From Acidimicrobiaceae bacterium (GTDB lineage Bacteria; Actinomycetota; Acidimicrobiia; Acidimicrobiales; RAAP-2): a stretch of 5,274 bases of DNA. The position numbers and the translations under genes were made by a program. The notes beneath the pieces are model-generated. The model searched no databases. It had not been told where the DNA came from and was given only the letters and a program-made list of their open reading frames with translations. The DNA is taken from NCBI GenBank assembly GCA_003157945.1, contig PMFY01000209.1:1-5274 (forward strand), written 5' to 3'. How positions within the stretch are numbered: position 1 is the stretch's first letter; each line of letters begins with the position of its first letter. Below are positions 5,083-5,274 of the stretch, in pieces.

Positions 5083-5274
5083 TCAGCCCACGCGCCGGGG
5101 CAGGACCGGCGCGTCCCGCCCGGTCGACGTGGACGGGCCGCCACCCGAGCGGCCGTCGGCCGTCTCGTGGTACTCCTCCTCGACGTTCACCGACCAGATG
5201 TCGTGGGTGGCGCCGTGGATGTTCTCGACCGTCAGCATGGCGGTGTACATCGAGTGGTCCTGGTTGTTGTACTT
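5083..5274 (-). CDS. FAD-dependent oxidoreductase, C-terminal end (runs off the right edge)
   Basis: Only the last 63 residues are inside the window, in a frame open from the window edge to the TGA at 5085-5083. They begin KYNNQDHSMYTAMLTVENI and continue through a HDIWSVNVEEEYHE stretch. This is the usual C-terminal signature of FAD/NAD(P)-binding proteins of the protoporphyrinogen-oxidase/UDP-galactopyranose-mutase-like type found in polysaccharide clusters. There the YNNQDHSM segment typically closes the FAD site. The last 28 residues are a low-complexity Gly/Ser/Thr/Arg tail. The N-terminal dinucleotide-binding motif lies outside the window, so the precise reaction cannot be named. The flippase gene starts 17 bases later, which argues for a shared transcript and a role in making or modifying the exported glycan (inference). 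Family assignment is from memory of the motif. Confidence 0.75.
   Translation of the reverse strand, partial: KYNNQDHSMYTAMLTVENIHGATHDIWSVNVEEEYHETADGRSGGGPSTSTGRDAPVLPRRVG

Noticed and set aside
4227..5144. 305-codon minus-strand frame overlapping the flippase
   Set aside because: It is a frame-shifted reading of the flippase, consisting mostly of Arg, Gly, Pro and Ala, with no hydrophobic spans or known motif.

Overview
The window looks like chromosomal DNA from a high-GC actinobacterium. I infer this from the very GC-rich coding sequence with G/C at most third codon positions, from GTG as the longest-frame start of every complete gene, from TANNNT-type -10 elements close to start codons, and from the UvrB N-terminus. 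After the Walker A motif UvrB reads [13 protein letters not shown], which resembles actinobacterial UvrB rather than the FTMANVI form of Proteobacteria and Firmicutes. Acidimicrobiia is a plausible class, but this is only an impression. All supported genes lie on the minus strand, so transcription runs from the right end of the window to the left.

In transcriptional order (right to left), positions 5274-5083 hold the C-terminus of a flavin-dependent oxidoreductase of the protoporphyrinogen-oxidase/UDP-galactopyranose-mutase-like group. Positions 5065-3530 hold a multi-span Wzx-like polysaccharide or lipid-linked glycan flippase with an unusual acidic N-terminal tail. Positions 3432-2098 hold a GT4-type (GT-B fold) glycosyltransferase. 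Positions 1897 (or 1939) to 1055 hold a class I SAM-dependent methyltransferase. Positions 1035-397 hold dephospho-CoA kinase (coaE), and positions 293-1 hold the N-terminus of excinuclease subunit B (uvrB).

The first four genes fit a small cell-surface glycan module: sugar or lipid redox chemistry, membrane export, glycosyl transfer and methylation. The last two are housekeeping genes for coenzyme A synthesis and nucleotide excision repair. The methyltransferase and coaE are 19 bases apart and probably share an mRNA. The oxidoreductase and flippase are 17 bases apart and probably share another.

The gaps of about 100-200 bases before the glycosyltransferase, methyltransferase and uvrB each contain a candidate -10 element. 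Two of them also contain a short upstream ORF whose TGA overlaps an in-frame start codon of the next gene (GTGA and ATGA). These leader ORFs, a palindrome near the predicted methyltransferase transcript start, and a possible leaderless uvrB start are the most interesting observations. I see no mobile element, CRISPR array, tRNA or rRNA, and no strong evidence for a wholly new system. No stretch longer than 300 bases lacks a gene.
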